Assembly: GCA_023410575.1 (NCBI GenBank)
Contig: JAEYPP010000018.1
Location: 45,918-109,917, forward strand
Origin: Bacillota bacterium
GTDB lineage: Bacteria; Bacillota; Clostridia; Lachnospirales; Lachnospiraceae
Direction: 5' to 3'
DNA: 64,000 nucleotides
A program made the translations under genes and the position numbers. The stretch's first letter is position 1. Every line of letters starts with the position of its first letter. Shown piece after piece: positions 61,321 to 64,000 of this stretch. The notes under the pieces are model-generated. The model was not told the origin of the DNA. It saw only the letters and a program-made list of their open reading frames with translations, and searched no databases.

Positions 61321-62209
61321 ATGAATTCTTCTCTTGCTTGACGTTTTTTGCTGTATTTATAGGAGCTTTTACAGGGAGTAGAATAGTTACATCTTTCAAA
61401 TCGTTCAGATTATATATATTCAGCATACCAATTTCACTGGTACTAATTTCTATGTCCTTTAATATAATCCAACGATATATATCCTCAACAAAAGTTTTTC
61501 TAATCTCTAACATCTCTCCGTAATAACGGAAACAAGCATACCAGCCTTCTGGAATCTTGTAAACCTTTAGTCTTTTATCTATATTTTCCTCTGATATACT
61601 TCCACCAAAAATCACAGTGTATTTTCCGCTATCATTTCCATGGCAGCTTACCATACTATAAACTTCGTCTTCCATAAGAGATTTAGAATATCTTTGTATA
61701 AAATCGCTTCCTGTGAAATATAATATTTGCTCAAAATCAGAACTATTTTCATTTACCTCTGTATTTATCCCATATAGATCTTTGTTTTCCAAATACAGAA
61801 ATGAATTTTTCAATGCCAAGGAGCCTTTCAGGTTCGAAAAGTCTCTTATCACAACATTAACCTTTTCTACCATATTAATCGCCACATCACTATTTCGATA
61901 GGCGGAGGGGGAGATACCAAATTGCTTTCGGAATGCCCTACTAAATACCTCTGGACTATTATAACCACAGTTCAACGCTGCCATTGTTATTGTGCAGTCT
62001 GAAGTTTTCAGCTTTTGTGCAACTAAAGTCAACTTTCTCCCTTGTATATACTGTTTTATGCTGTAACCAGCCAGGATTTTAAAAATTCTGTTGAAATGAA
62101 ATTCAGATATGTAGAACTTCTTTGATATATCCCTCAATATCAAGGATTCATTTATATTTTCCTCAATATGCTCAATTACCTGATTCACAAGTTGAATGTA
62201 AGTATTCAA
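61319..62209 (-). CDS. AraC-family regulator with C-terminal effector-binding domain
   Basis: 296 residues. N-terminal double helix-turn-helix (LILRDISKKFYISEFHFNRIFKILAGYSIKQYIQGRKLT and the second helix pair with YNSPEVFSRAFRKQFGISPSAYR, about 1-105), then a GyrI-like small-molecule domain (about 115-290). This is the Rob/SoxS-like arrangement. Start is TTG, with AAGGAGGAAGA before it. It may govern the SDR gene downstream. Confidence 0.9.
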   Translation of the reverse strand: MNTYIQLVNQVIEHIEENINESLILRDISKKFYISEFHFNRIFKILAGYSIKQYIQGRKLTLVAQKLKTSDCTITMAALNCGYNSPEVFSRAFRKQFGISPSAYRNSDVAINMVEKVNVVIRDFSNLKGSLALKNSFLYLENKDLYGINTEVNENSSDFEQILYFTGSDFIQRYSKSLMEDEVYSMVSCHGNDSGKYTVIFGGSISEENIDKRLKVYKIPEGWYACFRYYGEMLEIRKTFVEDIYRWIILKDIEISTSEIGMLNIYNLNDLKDVTILLPVKAPINTAKNVKQEKNS

Positions 62210-62357
62210 GTCTTCCTCCTTGTCGTAATACTAAGCCATCACATTCCATTTCCTTAAGTTACTGTGTCAACATTTTTCGGGTGGTATTCAAAAACAGGCG
62301 AGTTATCTTACTCTTCTGTTAATATCACAAATTTCACATCATGCTTTTTCACAAATA

Positions 62358-63962
62358 TTACGATATCACTTTGAACGTAATTTTATGCTCTTTTGCATAT
62401 TTTTGAGCATACGATCCTTTTTTGCCAGATATCACCAATTTAATCTCGTTATTAAAACTATATTCTCCAATGCTTTTTACTGAAGCTGGAATCGTGATAT
62501 TTGTCACTTTACTGGAGGATGAAAATGCATAATCTGCAATAACTGTTACAGTATTCGGTATCGTAACCTTCCCTTTACAATTGGATCCATCGATCAGTAT
62601 ATTACCTAAAATAGCTAATTTATTTTTTTCTTGTTTAGCGTTAAGCCATTGGGTGTCTTGAAAAGCCATCTCATCAATGCTTTTTATGTTACCAGAACAG
62701 GTTACATTAGTTAACTGTATACAATCACAAAACGCAAATTTTCCTATGCTAATATCAGAGCCTAATATCTTTACTTTCTTAAGATCAGAACAATATGCAA
62801 AAGCCGAATCATCTATAATTTTTACTGAAGCTGGAATTGTTACTGATGTTATACGGGAATATTCATGTTTTACCTCATAATCGTGTAGTTCTGGATCGAA
62901 ATCAGAAAATGCATCTTCCCCAATAATAGTGACAGTATCAGGAATTACTAAATCACTCTCACATAAAATTCCATCGATCAGAACATTATTTACAATTACT
63001 AATTCAGAATATGATTTCTTATTATCTAACCATGCCGTACAATTAAATACGTCTCCTCCAAAGGAAGTTAACGATTTAGGAATTGTAATATTGGCTAAAT
63101 TTACACAACCATAAAAAGCATAGTCATCAATACTTTTAAAGGACTTAGGTAATTGTATACTAGTTAAGTTTTCACAGTAAGAAAAGGCCTCAGTTCCAAT
63201 ACTTGTTAGTGAAGTAGGTAACTTGATCGAGGTTAAATTATAACAAGAGTAAAACGTGAAAGCTTCTATTCTTTTGATAGAAGTATTCGATATATCTATA
63301 CTAAATAATCTACCACAGACAGAAAATGCACTGAAACCTATACTTGTAACCGAATCTGGAAAGTTGATGGTAGTTAAGTTTCCACATGACGCAAATGCAG
63401 AATCACCGATTGTATTAACAGAATCCGGAAGTATTACATTGGTAATATCACTGTTATATTCAAAAGCACTCGAAGCAATCAAAGTAACATTATTAGGTAC
63501 TGTAACAACTCCATTACATTCTGAACCATCTATCACAATATTGTTAACAATTACCAATGGGGATTTTTTTTGTTTAGCTTTTAACCATGGAGTATCCCTA
63601 AATGCATTCATCCCTATCATATTAACTGATTTTGGAATAATTATACTAGATAACTTTGTACAGTCAGTAAAGGCTAAATCACCTATATTAGTTACTGAAT
63701 TAGGAATCGTTACCTTTGTTAATGCATGGTTACCCTTAAAAGCCTCATCGCCTATTTCTGTAACACCCTCTGGTATCAGAACTTTGGTAGCACTACCATT
63801 ATAAGCCGTCAATACTCCATCAATAATAACAAAGTCATCCTTTGCAGCTTTCACCTTGTTTGGAATTAATACTGTGGATACTAACATCAATACCAGGCTA
63901 AGGCAAAGTATCCTTCTGCCTCTTCTCTTATTATGTAATATGGTTTTTTCTATTGGTTTCAT
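62358..63962 (-). CDS. Secreted BspA-like leucine-rich-repeat protein
   Basis: 534 residues: basic start, signal peptide (about 18-40, cut near VKA-AK), then about a dozen LRR_5 repeats of 23 residues with pattern LTxVTIPNSVTxIGDxAFxxC. Several repeats break off into a WLxxK...LVIVNNILIDGxxC unit, which recurs three times. Such proteins act at the surface in adhesion or carbohydrate contact; no anchor is seen. The last part (SGKKGSYAQKYAKEHKITF) is the usual LRR_5 tail. GGAAGGGAG precedes the start. Confidence 0.9.
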   Translation of the reverse strand: MKPIEKTILHNKRRGRRILCLSLVLMLVSTVLIPNKVKAAKDDFVIIDGVLTAYNGSATKVLIPEGVTEIGDEAFKGNHALTKVTIPNSVTNIGDLAFTDCTKLSSIIIPKSVNMIGMNAFRDTPWLKAKQKKSPLVIVNNIVIDGSECNGVVTVPNNVTLIASSAFEYNSDITNVILPDSVNTIGDSAFASCGNLTTINFPDSVTSIGFSAFSVCGRLFSIDISNTSIKRIEAFTFYSCYNLTSIKLPTSLTSIGTEAFSYCENLTSIQLPKSFKSIDDYAFYGCVNLANITIPKSLTSFGGDVFNCTAWLDNKKSYSELVIVNNVLIDGILCESDLVIPDTVTIIGEDAFSDFDPELHDYEVKHEYSRITSVTIPASVKIIDDSAFAYCSDLKKVKILGSDISIGKFAFCDCIQLTNVTCSGNIKSIDEMAFQDTQWLNAKQEKNKLAILGNILIDGSNCKGKVTIPNTVTVIADYAFSSSSKVTNITIPASVKSIGEYSFNNEIKLVISGKKGSYAQKYAKEHKITFKVIS

Positions 63963-64000
63963 TCTATCTCCCTTCCTATTTTTAACTAGTTCACTTCTAA

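Noticed and set aside
63256..63804. 182-codon plus-strand ORF
   Set aside because: It is antisense to the leucine-rich repeats and repeats with their period.

Overview
The window reads as a low-GC, strictly anaerobic member of the Clostridia, most likely a plant-polysaccharide-degrading Lachnospiraceae close to Lachnoclostridium (Clostridium) phytofermentans. This is inferred from the AT-rich composition, strong Shine-Dalgarno sites, a single-chain pyruvate:ferredoxin oxidoreductase, GH2 and GH43 glycosidases, a BspA-like repeat protein, AzlCD, RibU behind an FMN riboswitch, and AsnA. Nearly every gene is on the minus strand; the only clear plus-strand gene is an AraC regulator (28108-28962). 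No rRNA, tRNA or CRISPR array was recognised.

Layout: 1-4 kb holds the end of a his operon (hisH, start of hisF), a repeat-rich zinc-ribbon membrane protein and a CheV. 4-18 kb is dominated by ABC exporters: a small ATPase/permease pair next to a frameshifted ATPase, ribU with its FMN riboswitch, a PadR-controlled exporter with palindromic operators, AzlCD, and a five-gene ABC exporter/two-component operon. 18-34 kb holds a secreted transglutaminase-like protein, a NYN/LOTUS protein, a GH2 plus isochorismatase pair, UvsE, a ZIP transporter, AraC facing GH43, and pyruvate:ferredoxin oxidoreductase. 34-46 kb is mostly housekeeping: asnA, a MATE pump, a dihydrouridine synthase, a HEAT protein, a DinG-type helicase, an ECF sigma/anti-sigma module, a polysaccharide deacetylase and an SGNH esterase. 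46-50 kb is a DeoR-linked sugar-catabolism operon. 50-62 kb is visibly plastic: a lipoprotein with a shifted start, an orphan RnfC-like protein with its TetR, an alpha/beta hydrolase truncated against an MFS pump, decayed fragments, a nitroreductase behind a 48-residue ORF, a less AT-rich phytoene-desaturase-like/TetR pair, and an SDR that has lost its catalytic tyrosine. The window ends in a secreted leucine-rich-repeat protein.

Most of the unusual signal is between genes. Four repeat families are dispersed here: a 108-bp structured element (2 copies), a 148-bp multi-hairpin element (2 copies), a palindrome with a conserved GGAAATTC-AGAG-GAATTTCC core that always abuts the T-tract of a minus-strand terminator (4 copies), and a 59-nt hairpin (3 copies, two essentially identical and flanking the lipoprotein locus). 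There are perfect palindromes of 72 bp and 58 bp. Several intergenic regions keep what look like the 3' ends of lost genes, including a sugar-permease tail and a chemoreceptor tail. Regulator operators sit between -35 and -10 in several promoters. Two genes carry apparent frameshifts in poly-A runs.
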